Position numbers and translations under genes: made by a program. A model generated the notes under the pieces. That model searched no databases, had not been told where the DNA came from, and was given only the letters and a program-made list of their open reading frames with translations. Positions 1-10,417 of a stretch of DNA of 42,747 nt are shown piece by piece. Every line of letters starts with the position of its first letter. Within the stretch, counting starts at the first letter, position 1. This stretch comes from Monosporascus cannonballus (taxonomy: Eukaryota; Ascomycota; Sordariomycetes; Xylariales): positions 1 through 42,747 of the forward strand of contig QJNS01000747.1 in assembly GCA_004154925.1 (NCBI GenBank), given 5' to 3'.

Positions 1-60
1 CGCCCCCCCCCCGCCCGCGCCCCCCCCCCCCGCCCCCCCGGCGGCCCGTGTAATAGAAAG
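1..60. other. C-rich low-complexity left edge
   Basis: The first 48 bases are almost only C and G, with long C runs. There is no TTAGGG-type repeat, so this does not look like a telomere. Together with the G-run at the right end it suggests an assembly contig edge in hard-to-sequence DNA. Confidence 0.6.
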
Positions 61-1089
61 AAGCCAGGCTCTGTCACAGGTTGGGCCGGAGCCGGTATCT
101 GATGGAAGGCATCTTGCAGATCGGCCAACGTTGATCTGCCATCGCCCGTCCAATATGTGACAAGTCGCAAACTGAATTCATCATCCGCTCATGTCCTTAC
201 CGTCATTGAATTAAGATCTGAACCATTCTCATCCGTTCCATGGACCCGCTACATCCAGATGGCCGGGCACCAATGGGCGAACACCGTCCATGTCTGTGTG
301 TTATGATTGTGCCGACGTTAGCACGCTTAGCTGCCAATGATGTGGCATATCGTACCGTCGATTTACCCGCTCCTGCATCGAGGAGGAAGATCGTGGAAGA
401 CAAGTAGCCAAGGAAGGCTGCACGTAATAAGCCTTAATTAGACCACGTAGCACCCGCAAGATGAGCAGCTGAACGATTTAACCTCCCACCATAACGAATA
501 TGATCGTAGTAAGCTAGCTCACCATATATACTCCAAGCCCTTAACTTACTGGATCCAGACGTCGTAAGCAGCTATAAACCCGTTGGGAGCGTAGTTTTTC
601 TCTCTTACCCTTGGTGGTGGCATCACAGGTATAGAGAGACCTTATGAACATCGTATATGGCGCGGTATCCTCAACCCCAATGGATTTCATCTGGGCCCTG
701 CGTTGCTTCGGAAGGCGCGTAAGCCGTTGTTGCGAATACGCGACTAGACTTGACCAATTCCGCTCCATCTTGGAAAGATTCTTAGCACAGCTGCCAGATT
801 ACGAATGCTGGTAGTTCCGGTGATTAACCTGACAGCGTGGTTCACTGATGTGCCATGGAACTGGGGACGGGAAGTTATAGTCTTGACTGTTGTGAAGGCA
901 CAGCAATGAGTGAGCCAAAGTGCACCAGCAGCGAGGTTGCAGAGTGGGACATAGTCAACATTACTGGTTATCAAAGGAGTGTAATACTCTGGTAGGCAGG
1001 GGAAGACGACGGCCATTGCGACTCGCGATCGAGATGTCCTCGGAAAACAAAATACAATAACGGTTCAAATGGATCTGTGCACTGGCCGA

Positions 1090-1441
1090 TTTCCCACCAA
1101 AACATACCATTCCCAAGTTATTATAACAAATTATAGAAAAATAAATAAAATAACGGAATAATATATTAAAACAAATAATTACAGATAATATTTATTTTTA
1201 CTATTACTTATTTTTTATTATATTATTAATACATGGTAGATGAAAAATTATATTATATTCATAATTTTTATAATATAGATATATAATTTTATATAATAAT
1301 ATTTATATTTACAAATTTTAACGATAATTAATATATTTATTATTAAATTTAATTTATTATACCAAATATATTTATATTAAATAAAGTACTTTTTTAAATA
1401 CGTGTCTTATTTAATTTTGTTTAATTTATTTATATTATTAC
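1090..1441. other. AT-rich island
   Basis: About 350 bp of nearly pure A/T (TAT, ATT and TAA runs) with sharp edges against roughly 50% GC flanks. No open frame. Such islands in filamentous ascomycetes are often repeats degraded by RIP (C-to-T mutation of duplicated DNA); a nuclear insertion of mitochondrial DNA is an alternative. Neither origin can be shown here. Confidence 0.75.
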
Positions 1442-3742
1442 AGTCGAGGTAAACAGCCTCTGTTTTAGTAGGACATTGGTGGGCGCACGGATCCAATTTA
1501 TCCATGAGTGTGTCTGTATGTAGAAGTAACATAACATACCTACCTAGCCCTACTCGGACGGTGCGCGTATAAAGTCTTAGAATATCTTGGCTTGGGCTTA
1601 GGGCCGCGGAAACGAGATGGATAGTCCTGATGACAACGCTATGTGCGCTACGCATCTATGCCGTTTGACAAGGAAGTCTCGTAGATACTCGTGAGAACTA
1701 CAGCTTAGGGTTTGCACGAACCACCCACCCACGCTACCCCCCAGTACCCACGGATGATATTTTCAATCATATATAAGTAATAAAGGCCTGTAGATAATAA
1801 TAGGCTGGCTTTTATAATAGTTATATCTAGGTAACCGGAAGTATTAGGCTTTTATGGCGTATTACTTTACGTTGTGGGTAGTGAATGGATACCCATTGGG
1901 TACCCATTGCAAACCCTACTACAGCTGCTATATATCCAGGGACAACGTGGTTAAAAGAGGGCGTGCCTGACCCGATATCCATACGGACTGGCTTACACGG
2001 CCCTATAGTTGACTGCTGTCATTTTGCCGACGGGACTGGGCGATAGGTCTGGCATTCACAACCGTTATCGGGCATCGACTTTGAAGTAGCCTCCAGGGTC
2101 GATCTCCCTGTGGTGAATTGCCAAAACATTACAACTGTCATGATATTAGCAATGTGCTATCACGAGTGACGGTAGGGTAACCGACGACGTTTTCCTAGTG
2201 TGTTGATGAAGCATTTGCCAACGGATAGTGATGATAGCAAGCTACATAGCCAACCCACTGAGTACGCTCCGGCTCATAACGGAGGGACGCAGATGTCCCC
2301 AGAGCCTCGCCGGGTCCACCGTGGGATGGACGCACATAACTCCCTGATGTCGGATTCATAGGCACACCTGATCTTGCGAAAGCCTCGTTAACTGCTTTGC
2401 CTTTGTTCTGCATAGATCGCCGAGCCTTATGCGCGCAGCACCCAGTGGAATGAGAACACTGAACATTCTAATCGCATATTCTTGGCCCTCATCACGCGAC
2501 GATGTCTCGCTCGTCGCCTTGAAGACAAGGGGGGGGGTTTGCTAGCCATCCTATTTCGTAGACGTACGAGCTAATAGTCGTTCGCAACTATGTACCCGGA
2601 AGTGGCCCGGCTTTCGATAGTGCAAACTCCTCCTGAAGGCTGCATTTATTAATAACTTCCGGCTGCCGGCACTTGCGTACTGGAAGCCGGGCTATTAATC
2701 GGTTCTGGGGCCGGATGGATGCTGCTGCACGTTGTAATGAGCACGACCGCTTTTGGATTGGAGGCGGGCTACAGCACCACCTGACAGAACGGTTGCTGCT
2801 GCGAGGTGTCCCTTACCGCCTCCCACCCTTGTAAATTCATATGAAGCCATTGATTTTCGAGTTACGATTCCCCAGACAAACAAATAGTTACCCTCCTCCA
2901 TAATCTCGGGTATCTACTATTCGTGACTAGGGCAAGCGAATAAGCCTCGATGTGGTCCCTCCTTCACAGAGCTAAGGTAGTGTGTGGATTTCATATCTAC
3001 AAACTTGGAGGGAGATTTTGTTACAAGTAAGTACCTCAAGTTGATGTTGAATAGCATCAGGATCAATCGACGACGCTAATCGCCTGACGTGCAGCCGGGA
3101 GAGCATCACCAGAAAATCCCCTCACACGTCTTCTTACGGATGTTCAGGAGCTCGAACGAAGAGACTGCGTAATACGAAACCCACCTTCCAAGTCCGGTGA
3201 GGAGGCTTGGACGTACTAACCTTAAAACTCTATCGCCTCCTGCTTTTGATACAACTGGTCTGGGCCGTTTGATCAAATGGGGTCTAGTCAGGCACGGCTC
3301 ACGCTAGGCAACTTTAAAGAAGGTTAGAACTACTCCATCGGAAATGGCCTGCGGCCGGGGGCACCTGAAACGGAAACCATCTCCATTGTAATGGACGCTC
3401 GATTCTCTCTCGTAAGCAAGCAGCGCTACGCACGTATTTCACGCGTATGTCTCGTGCTTACTTTACATAGAAGGGCAATTAAGTAGGTATGCACGTGTAT
3501 GTTTTACAACTTCGGGACAGATCGAATCCTTCGACGTGCGAACAAAGGAATTGTTCATCAGACCCTATGAAGATCGGCATTGAGTTTTGACGCGGAGGAA
3601 TATGCAGGCGCATGCGATGAACGTTTCCACGGGACGGACCTGACAGCTGTGACCTGCATGTCCAATGGGCGCATCGCCGACCCTTTTGTAGGGTATAGCC
3701 ATCTAACATGGGCCCGACCCCGGACCCTTTACCCGATGTGCT

Positions 3743-3776
3743 GAAGTTTTTTTTTAAAAAAAATAAAAAAACTTCG
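3743..3776. repeat. A/T inverted repeat
   Basis: GAAG plus a T run is followed, after a short A-rich centre, by an A run plus CTTC. The arms pair for at least 11 bp. It could be cruciform-forming or simply low complexity. No gene is near enough to call it a terminator. Confidence 0.5.
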
Positions 3777-5431
3777 TCGGCACTGTACATACTGATGTCG
3801 CCTTATCGTCAAGGTTCTTGTTCGTCTGCGCCTCAGCAAATACGAAGTACAAGGTGCATGTAGCAATAGCGGGCATGCAGCATAGCAGCTCAAAGGGGAC
3901 TGGCATGGAGTCCGTATGGCACACATTACTACGCTTTAACAAACAATAAGACCGCTTCCTGCCTCCTCTCAAATAACTAGGTACAGTACAGTAGGTAATG
4001 TATTGTACCCCTCAAAAAAATGTCAGTTTTAATATCGAACGCTGTTCCTACTGGACACCCCGAGCCGAGCTAAGGCAGGAGATCCAGTGTTGGGTCCATC
4101 CTACGACCTTGGATTACAGGGATAGGCAACCTTCATCGGTGTCTAGGAAAATGCGGGAACTGCCCGCATGAGCAGAATTAAGAGGCACAGCCACGGGACC
4201 GCTTGCATGCAAATTTCCATCTGCATCTGCATATTGCACACATGTAACATGGGACAGTCCCGAGTGCATTTTGCATAGGTACATATATACATGTAAAGGG
4301 ACACTCAATTAGCAGCATATTGTGTGCAATGCAAACTGCTTCACAGCGTTGATCCGGGGCTGTTTCTCAGGGGGAGGATGCACATAAGCCAGGTATACAT
4401 GTACACCATCCCTTCCAGCATTCCAGTTCTCCCGATAAACTTGGTGATCTGGGAGATGGCTCAGTCCAGGTAATCGCTGGCAAATTCTCATATGATGCTT
4501 TAATGTGTATAATATACAGTACTCGGTAGGTGACTTCCTTACGTAGCTCGCTTTGAAGATGACGGGATCTACGTAGTCTTGAACACAATTTTGAATACTA
4601 GTCAGCCCTCCGCCGCCGCAGGTTTAGTACAAGGTAGATATTACCTCCTGGACGTAACTCCAACAACAGGGGCAATTGACATGCCCGAGACGGGATCGAC
4701 AGATACGCCAGCACGTTGTGCCACTGCCCAACGTCTGATAATGATGTCCATGCCATCCGAAATTGAAGCCAGCGAAGAGAATAATAGGCTGATGGCCAAA
4801 CTTGGACCCAGAACGGCCGAGCACGGCCACTGTGCTTGCACACAATCCACACTGTACACTTACATGTATTCGGTATAGCTACAGTCCTTCGAGCCCTTGC
4901 ATGGACCTGCTTCCGCATTCTATATATTGTTAGCACAGTGCCCAAAATCAAGGCATATATGTCTCTGGCATAATAGTATTTGCTTACGAGCATTGGAAAA
5001 TGGGAAGATGGAACGATGAAAGATGGTCGGGTTGTTTAGTCCCCACTTCCCATCTTCTGTAGGGGATGGACAAGTCATAGATTCCCTCCTCTCACTTATG
5101 GGCATTACCTCGTCACCCATTTCATTGATCGATGACTTTCTTTTTGTACCAGAGCAAACAAAGCAGAGGACAGGAACGCCGGATGGACCTTTTCTGATGA
5201 TACTTACAGATATCGGAAGTTATAGCTACCTAACCATCTACATAAAGTAAGTAACTATTAAACTTGTGGGAGAGGACCGCCTCAAAAAGTCTCACCCTCG
5301 TGCCAACCGAACGCACTCACACTTACCTACATATATTACCTGCCTTCGTCTCCTACATACCAAGCTTGGATAGAGGCTAGAGCTACAGTAAGTCTTCCAT
5401 TCCTTTAACAGACTAGCCTAATAGAGCAGTA

Positions 5432-6358
5432 TTGGCGCTCCCTTTTTGGTATCACAGGGGAGTACGACGGTGCCTGCCAATCACGCGCCTAGCCAACCGA
5501 CTAGGGAGCCCGGTCTGGTCTCCTCTCTTTCACTCATCCCTCCCAACCGGATCTGTTTCTGCTTGTTTCTCATTCTCCCCCCGTACCCATTGTGTGTGCG
5601 TGCGTGCCCGCGTGTTTTTTGCAATCCCGTCTTTCATTTCACTCTTTCCCTTCATTTTCGGCTTTGTCTTCCACAACTGCCTCACCTCGTCCTTCTTTTT
5701 CCTCTTTGCCGACCTCCGTTAGGGATTCTTTTCGACGACAATATATTTCTCGGCGTCGACATCTCTTCCAGCCCGAGTCCTCTTCCCAGTCGCTCGATCG
5801 CGCCAACTTTAGATTCGAGCCGGCGTGGAAGGACGCCCTATGGGCCCTAGCACCAACTACCAATGCCTCATTGAGACACACCCAGACCACACATTCGTCG
5901 GCTAGGATAACCATAAAACTGACGATTTTTATCGTCGTGTCACTCTTTTGGAAGCAGGGCTGGAACAGATAAAGGCTTTATTGGAAAGCGGTAAGTTGGT
6001 TTCCTCATAGCAACGGCCGACTATATCCATTGCGCCAAACTCGGTTCGACATTGTTGCGTCGATCGTTGCATCGACCCCCCTCGTCAAAGCCTCCAAGCT
6101 CTTGATCAACTGACAGGACGCCGTCGAATAGAACAACATACACTCATTGGCATCTTATTGTCAAGTACACTCGCTGATTAAAATTGCCCTGACAAAGTGA
6201 GTACTGCTGATAGCTTGGGCGGACAATCTCAGCTTACACCAGCGGAAAGGCTCAAACAATATACTATCATTTACACAATACGTAACTAAACCACGTCAAG
6301 ATCACTCAGGGAAACCCTAAGTCTTGTTATTAGAGAGATCCGAAGTCATCAGGTCGCA
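5432..6358 (+). promoter_or_regulatory. MSB2 promoter and CT-rich leader
   Basis: A strongly pyrimidine-rich tract (about 5510-5720) precedes the MSB2 start codon by roughly 640-850 bp, as is common around transcription starts of well-expressed fungal genes. Two plausible 5'-UTR introns follow: a GTAAGT donor at 5991, and a GTGAGT donor at 6197 with a CAG acceptor at 6242 (46 bp). The leader also holds small upstream ORFs, one starting at 5840 and one of three codons at 5863. The transcription start is inferred; no TATA box is obvious. Confidence 0.45.
5840..6010 (+). other. Leader ORF with internal TAG
   Basis: An ATG at 5840 opens a 21-codon upstream ORF ending in TAG at 5903-5905. The same frame continues without another stop to TAG at 6008. 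The downstream half reads like a helical protein segment (DDFYRRVTLLEAGLEQIKAL) and ends near a GTAAGT donor at 5991. It may be a decayed exon, a uORF in the MSB2 leader, or chance. I do not recognise the peptide. Confidence 0.3.
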
Positions 6359-9300
6359 ATGCATACGAAGTCGTTCGTGGCGGTCTGCCTGGCCCTCGTG
6401 TCGCTGGCTAGCGCTCAAGGGGATAGGCCGAAGATCTACTATCCAATGCGTGTCAAGAGGCAGTTTACGAACCAGACTATCACGACCCCACCTGGGCAGA
6501 CAACTACCGAGAGCACGAGCACGCCAGTATCGCTAAGCTCAACGGCGACGGAGACATCAACGGAGACGGATTCGGGGGTGGGAATCGGAAGTTTGATCTC
6601 TAGCTTGACGAACGACTTGGATCTTGGGTCATCTTCGCCGTCGTTGTCGTTATCATTATCATCATCCTCGTCATCGTCCTCGGAGGTCTCTTCTGCTTCA
6701 TCTGAGACTAGTACCGCTAGGAGTTCGGCTACGGACGTGTCCAGTTCGACGGATGATGGAGACACATTCACGCTTTTGCCATCTATCGGCGTGGGCGTAG
6801 GACCTAGCACCAAAACAACGTCGAGTACGGAAACGGCGTCGAGCATTGGATCAGCGCCTAGCACTGGAACATCGCCTACCACTGGAACGGACACGGATGG
6901 AACCCCGAGTGACCCCACTACATCGTCGGGGATCCTTTTAGCGCCGACTGGCATCGTGACGCCTTCTCCGAGTACCAATGCACCACCATTGAGTTCCGAA
7001 CAGTCAAGTAGTGCCGCTGTGACTTCGTCGTTGAGTACTAATCCACCAACATCGACAGCTGAGCAGGCGTCTAGCAGTGATGATGTGGTTCTGTCGAGTA
7101 CTAGCGCACCGTCGTCGGGTTCGGAACAGGCATCAAGCGATAAGAATGTGGTTCCGTCGAATACTAGCGCGCCGCCGCCGCCGCCGGGTTCAGAACAGAC
7201 TTCAAGCGGCGGCACTGTGACGCCTTCGAACAATATTACGCCAACATCGAATTCGGAACAGGCCTCAAGCACTGGCGGCAGTTTAGGAAATATTACCTCG
7301 AGCATCCTTGACCCAGTGCTCCCCCCGTCGTCAAGTTCGGAACAGGCATCAAGCGATCCAAATGTGGTTCCGTCGAATACTGGCGTACCGCCTCAGGGTT
7401 CGGAACAGGCTTCAAGCGGTGGCACTGTGACGCCTTCGTCGAACAATATTACGCCAACGTCGAGTTCGGAACCGGCCTCAAGCAATGGCGGCGGTTTGGG
7501 AAATATTGTTACGAGCATCCTTAACCCAGTGCTCCCGTCATCGGGTTCGGAAAAGGCGTCAAGTAATAGTGGTGTAGTTCCGTCGCGTACTAGCACACCG
7601 TCGTCGGGTTCGGAACAGGCGTCAAGCGACCCCAATGTGGTTCCGTCGAATACTAGCGTACCGCCTCAGGGTTCGGAACGGGCTTCAAGCGGTGGCACTG
7701 TGACGCCTTCGTCGAACAATATTACGCCAACGTCGAGTTCGGAACCGGCCTCAAGCAATGGCGGCGGTTTGGGAAATATTGTTACGAGCATCCTTAACCC
7801 AGTGCTCCCGTCATCGGGTTCGGAAAAGGCGTCAAGTAATAGTGGTGTAGTTCCGTCGCGTACTAGCACACCGCCGCCGGGTTCGGAGCCGGTGTCAAGC
7901 GGTAGCAATATAACGCCCTCGTCGAACAATATTACGCCAACGTCGAGTTCGGAACCGGCCTCAAGCACGGGCGGTAGTTTGGGAGATGTTGTTACGGGCA
8001 TCCTTGACCCAGTGCTCCCGTCGCAGACCGCAAACGCTACCGAGCCATCTTCAACTATTGCAACGCAGACCTCCGAATCGGGTACGGGACTTTTGCCAAC
8101 ATTGCCTACTGAAGTTCCCACAGCGGCGAGCCCTCCAGGCAATACAACAGAGTCTATTACGGAGCTGCCGAGCGAAACAACCTCTGGCGGACTCTTGCCA
8201 ACGTTGTCGACCGAAGATGCGACAACGGCAAGTCCTTCGGTCAACGCTACCGAAACCCCGGCCACAACTGAAGTGCCAAGTGAGACGACTTCCGGAGGAC
8301 TCTTGCCAACGTTGCCCATTGATATCACAGTCAGTGATACCGAGACTACGACAGCAAGTCCTTCAGCCAACGCTACCGACGCGGCGACCACAACCGAAGC
8401 CCCAAGCGAGACAACCTCTGGGGGGCTCTTGCCAACGCTACCCATTGATACCACAGCCAATACTACCGAGCCTACGACTGCTTCCGAAGTGCCAAGTGAG
8501 ACGACCTCTGGAGGGCTCTTGCCAACGCAACCCATTGACATCACACCCAATGCTACCGAGCCTATTACGACCACTGCCCAAGTGCCAAGCGAGACAACTT
8601 CCGGAGCACTCTTGCCAACAGTGTCAATTGACATCACCGCCAATTCTACTGGAACAGCAAGCTCAACTGACATGCCTAGCGATACAACATCTGGAGATCT
8701 CTCACCAACATTGCCTCCAATTGATGTCACCGCCAACGCTACTGCGACAGCAAGCTCTACCGACGGGCCAAGTAGTACAACATCTGAGGGGCTCTTGCCA
8801 ACGCTGTCAATTATCCCAACGGCTAGTAGCTCGGGTGTTCCAGGCAACACTACGGAATCGACAACCGAAGGACCGAGCAGGACTTCGACCAGCGGGATTT
8901 TCCCACCTGCTCAAAGTGGGACAAGTTACTCGGGCACTGCACCCACCGTGCCGTCAACCCCAATCCTCCCGACGGTATCGCAAACTTCATCAACCAGTGT
9001 CTTGCCGACTCTTTCCACGTCTGATGTCCCGATCATCAATAGTACTGTGACCGCGTCTACCACATCCCAGACCGCGTCGGAGTTGACACCACCAACGACT
9101 CCTCCTACCCTATCCGAATCCCAGTTTCCTTCTAACACAACCACGGTTCCCCCTGTAACGCAGCCCAGCACTTCTGCTTCCGTGCCTCCCACTATCACCA
9201 GCCCCAACACTACGGTTTCTTCCACGGCTATTCCTTTGGTGCCTACGGCGTCTTCGACGACCTCGACAGAGTCTTTCACCACTGATGTTCCCCCTTCGAG

Positions 9301-10417
9301 TACTAGCTTTCTGCCTCCGACTAGTACAGAGCCCACGACAACGACGCCGACGACGACTGTGCCTCCGACTAGTGCAGAGCCCACGACAACGACGCCGACG
9401 ACGACTGTGCCCCCTACTAGCACTGCCCCTGACTTGACGAGCATTCCGGCTACGAAGACAATCGCAGATACGGAATCATGGCTTCCTACTTCTAATCTTT
9501 TCCAGCCGTCCTCGACCAAAATCAGCACTGGAGACATTCCGACCGCGACAGCGACGGGAATCCCGACGAGTCTTCCCAAGGCAATCACCCCGATGGAGAT
9601 ACCCGAGAAGCCCGAGGATTCGACCATGATCCAGATTTCCTTCCTGTTCGCAGAGAACTACGAATTCATTGCGACCCAGCCTCTAGCGGCACAACAGATC
9701 TTCCAACTCCTGCCTCAGGCACTTGCCCATGGTGGTAACTACAACTTGGATGACAAGATGATTGTTATGCACAGTATCATACCCTATGATACCTTGGAGC
9801 CCCTGGAGTACATCACGTCACAAGCTCTCGTCTACTATCCCTCGGAGGGTGTCGAGCAGCTCAGGCTTGATGTCAAGTCTCCAAACTCGGCCCTCTATAA
9901 CCACGAGGACGAACTTATCAGGAACCTGACTAAAGAGATCAACCCCGCTATTGACATCATCCTTGGGTCCACTCTGGAGGGTGACGAGAACAACGGTGGC
10001 GCCGGCGGGTACCCGAGCGATACCGGAGCGCCGAACAATGATCCATTCGATAGCCCTGGTAATCCGGGAGGAACATCGGGTTCACAGAAGGGTATGGCTG
10101 CTGGTATCGCTGTTGGTGCGGCTAGCGTCGCTGGCGCGTATGGAGCTGCCATGTTCATCATCGCTCGCCGGTACAAGAAGAAGAAGCAAGCACACAAGCG
10201 AAGCAGCTCTGTTGCATCTTTCTCCGACATGCGACAATCCGGCAGCCCCGCGCTGATGGGTGGTGCATTGCTCAGCCGGGATTTCACAGGCTACGGTGGA
10301 ACCGCAGGTAACATGCGAGACAGCCATGGAAGTGGAAGGAGTGGCGGCAACACGTCTGCTCGGACAGCGAACATTTCGGCGCCAGTTGCCGCTGAGAATT
10401 CTCTCGGCTGGAACTGA
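6359..10417 (+). CDS. MSB2: Msb2-type signalling mucin
   Basis: Single-exon ORF of 1352 residues. In fungi Msb2 is a plasma-membrane mucin sensor that acts upstream of Cdc42/Ste20 and the Kss1/Fus3-type (Pmk1-like) MAP kinase pathway for filamentation, surface sensing and osmotic signalling. Visible parts: a signal peptide (about residues 1-19, ending LASA); a dibasic KR at 33-34 that could be a Kex2-like cut; about 1000 residues very rich in Ser, Thr and Pro with tandem repeats and many N-x-S/T sites; a conserved non-mucin ectodomain (about 1090-1200, containing ISFLFAENYEFIATQ) matching the Msb2/Hkr1 homology region; a Gly/Asn linker; one transmembrane helix (about 1244-1268); then RRYKKKK and a Ser/Gly-rich cytoplasmic tail of about 85 residues. 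The start is the first ATG, directly before the signal peptide. Hkr1-like mucins are the alternative; the short tail favours Msb2. Assignment is from recalled family features, not alignment. Confidence 0.9.
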   Translation: MHTKSFVAVCLALVSLASAQGDRPKIYYPMRVKRQFTNQTITTPPGQTTTESTSTPVSLSSTATETSTETDSGVGIGSLISSLTNDLDLGSSSPSLSLSLSSSSSSSSEVSSASSETSTARSSATDVSSSTDDGDTFTLLPSIGVGVGPSTKTTSSTETASSIGSAPSTGTSPTTGTDTDGTPSDPTTSSGILLAPTGIVTPSPSTNAPPLSSEQSSSAAVTSSLSTNPPTSTAEQASSSDDVVLSSTSAPSSGSEQASSDKNVVPSNTSAPPPPPGSEQTSSGGTVTPSNNITPTSNSEQASSTGGSLGNITSSILDPVLPPSSSSEQASSDPNVVPSNTGVPPQGSEQASSGGTVTPSSNNITPTSSSEPASSNGGGLGNIVTSILNPVLPSSGSEKASSNSGVVPSRTSTPSSGSEQASSDPNVVPSNTSVPPQGSERASSGGTVTPSSNNITPTSSSEPASSNGGGLGNIVTSILNPVLPSSGSEKASSNSGVVPSRTSTPPPGSEPVSSGSNITPSSNNITPTSSSEPASSTGGSLGDVVTGILDPVLPSQTANATEPSSTIATQTSESGTGLLPTLPTEVPTAASPPGNTTESITELPSETTSGGLLPTLSTEDATTASPSVNATETPATTEVPSETTSGGLLPTLPIDITVSDTETTTASPSANATDAATTTEAPSETTSGGLLPTLPIDTTANTTEPTTASEVPSETTSGGLLPTQPIDITPNATEPITTTAQVPSETTSGALLPTVSIDITANSTGTASSTDMPSDTTSGDLSPTLPPIDVTANATATASSTDGPSSTTSEGLLPTLSIIPTASSSGVPGNTTESTTEGPSRTSTSGIFPPAQSGTSYSGTAPTVPSTPILPTVSQTSSTSVLPTLSTSDVPIINSTVTASTTSQTASELTPPTTPPTLSESQFPSNTTTVPPVTQPSTSASVPPTITSPNTTVSSTAIPLVPTASSTTSTESFTTDVPPSSTSFLPPTSTEPTTTTPTTTVPPTSAEPTTTTPTTTVPPTSTAPDLTSIPATKTIADTESWLPTSNLFQPSSTKISTGDIPTATATGIPTSLPKAITPMEIPEKPEDSTMIQISFLFAENYEFIATQPLAAQQIFQLLPQALAHGGNYNLDDKMIVMHSIIPYDTLEPLEYITSQALVYYPSEGVEQLRLDVKSPNSALYNHEDELIRNLTKEINPAIDIILGSTLEGDENNGGAGGYPSDTGAPNNDPFDSPGNPGGTSGSQKGMAAGIAVGAASVAGAYGAAMFIIARRYKKKKQAHKRSSSVASFSDMRQSGSPALMGGALLSRDFTGYGGTAGNMRDSHGSGRSGGNTSARTANISAPVAAENSLGWN
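7355..7900 (+). repeat. 273-bp tandem repeat in MSB2
   Basis: Two adjacent, nearly identical 273-bp units (about 7355-7627 and 7628-7900, 91 codons each) encode GSEQASS, NNITPTSSSEPASS and ILNPVLPSSGSEKASS segments. Shorter, more diverged copies flank them: equivalent positions are offset by 213 bp upstream and 210 bp downstream. All offsets are multiples of three, so copy-number change keeps the frame. Confidence 0.9.
8160..8815 (+). repeat. Degenerate 30-38-codon repeats in MSB2
   Basis: About seven imperfect copies share the core PSETTSGGLLPTLPIDIT followed by an N-A-T or N-S-T glycosylation triplet. Copies differ by several residues, so this block looks older than the 273-bp repeat. Confidence 0.8.
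9313..9420 (+). repeat. 48-bp repeat in MSB2
   Basis: Two nearly identical 48-bp units encode TSTEPTTTTPTTTVPP-like 16-residue segments, with a third partial unit beginning PTSTAP. This is a dense O-glycosylation target in the stalk. Confidence 0.85.

Larger units (their letters stand above)
61..5400. other. Gene-free block with one AT-rich island
   Basis: I recognise no gene here. Open frames are all short (under about 130 codons), lie in competing frames and carry no family motif. GC is near balanced except for the AT-rich island around 1090-1440 and AT-rich patches near 1750-1860. A T/A inverted repeat lies near 3743. Short TACCTA/TAGGTA motifs recur (for example near 1538 and 5320). The stretch 4641-4859 is free of stops in several frames but is not assignable. 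The last few hundred bases probably hold the upstream promoter of MSB2. Confidence 0.5.

Noticed and set aside
1..60. Possible telomere at the left edge
   Set aside because: There is no TTAGGG/CCCTAA periodicity, only C runs.
7100..8000. Repeat block resembling a CRISPR array
   Set aside because: Repeats are in-frame coding units without spacers, inside a eukaryotic mucin gene.
7666..8850. 394-codon ORF on the minus strand inside MSB2, plus similar ones at 6439-7305 and 8926-9627
   Set aside because: These are antisense shadows of the Ser/Thr/Pro-rich repeats; the composition (Val, Gly, Glu rich) follows from the sense codons and there is no start context or motif.
7986..9050. 354-codon + strand ORF overlapping MSB2 in another frame
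   Set aside because: Arg/Gln/Pro/Leu-rich translation of shifted repeat codons; MSB2 has a signal peptide, conserved ectodomain and TM helix in the main frame.
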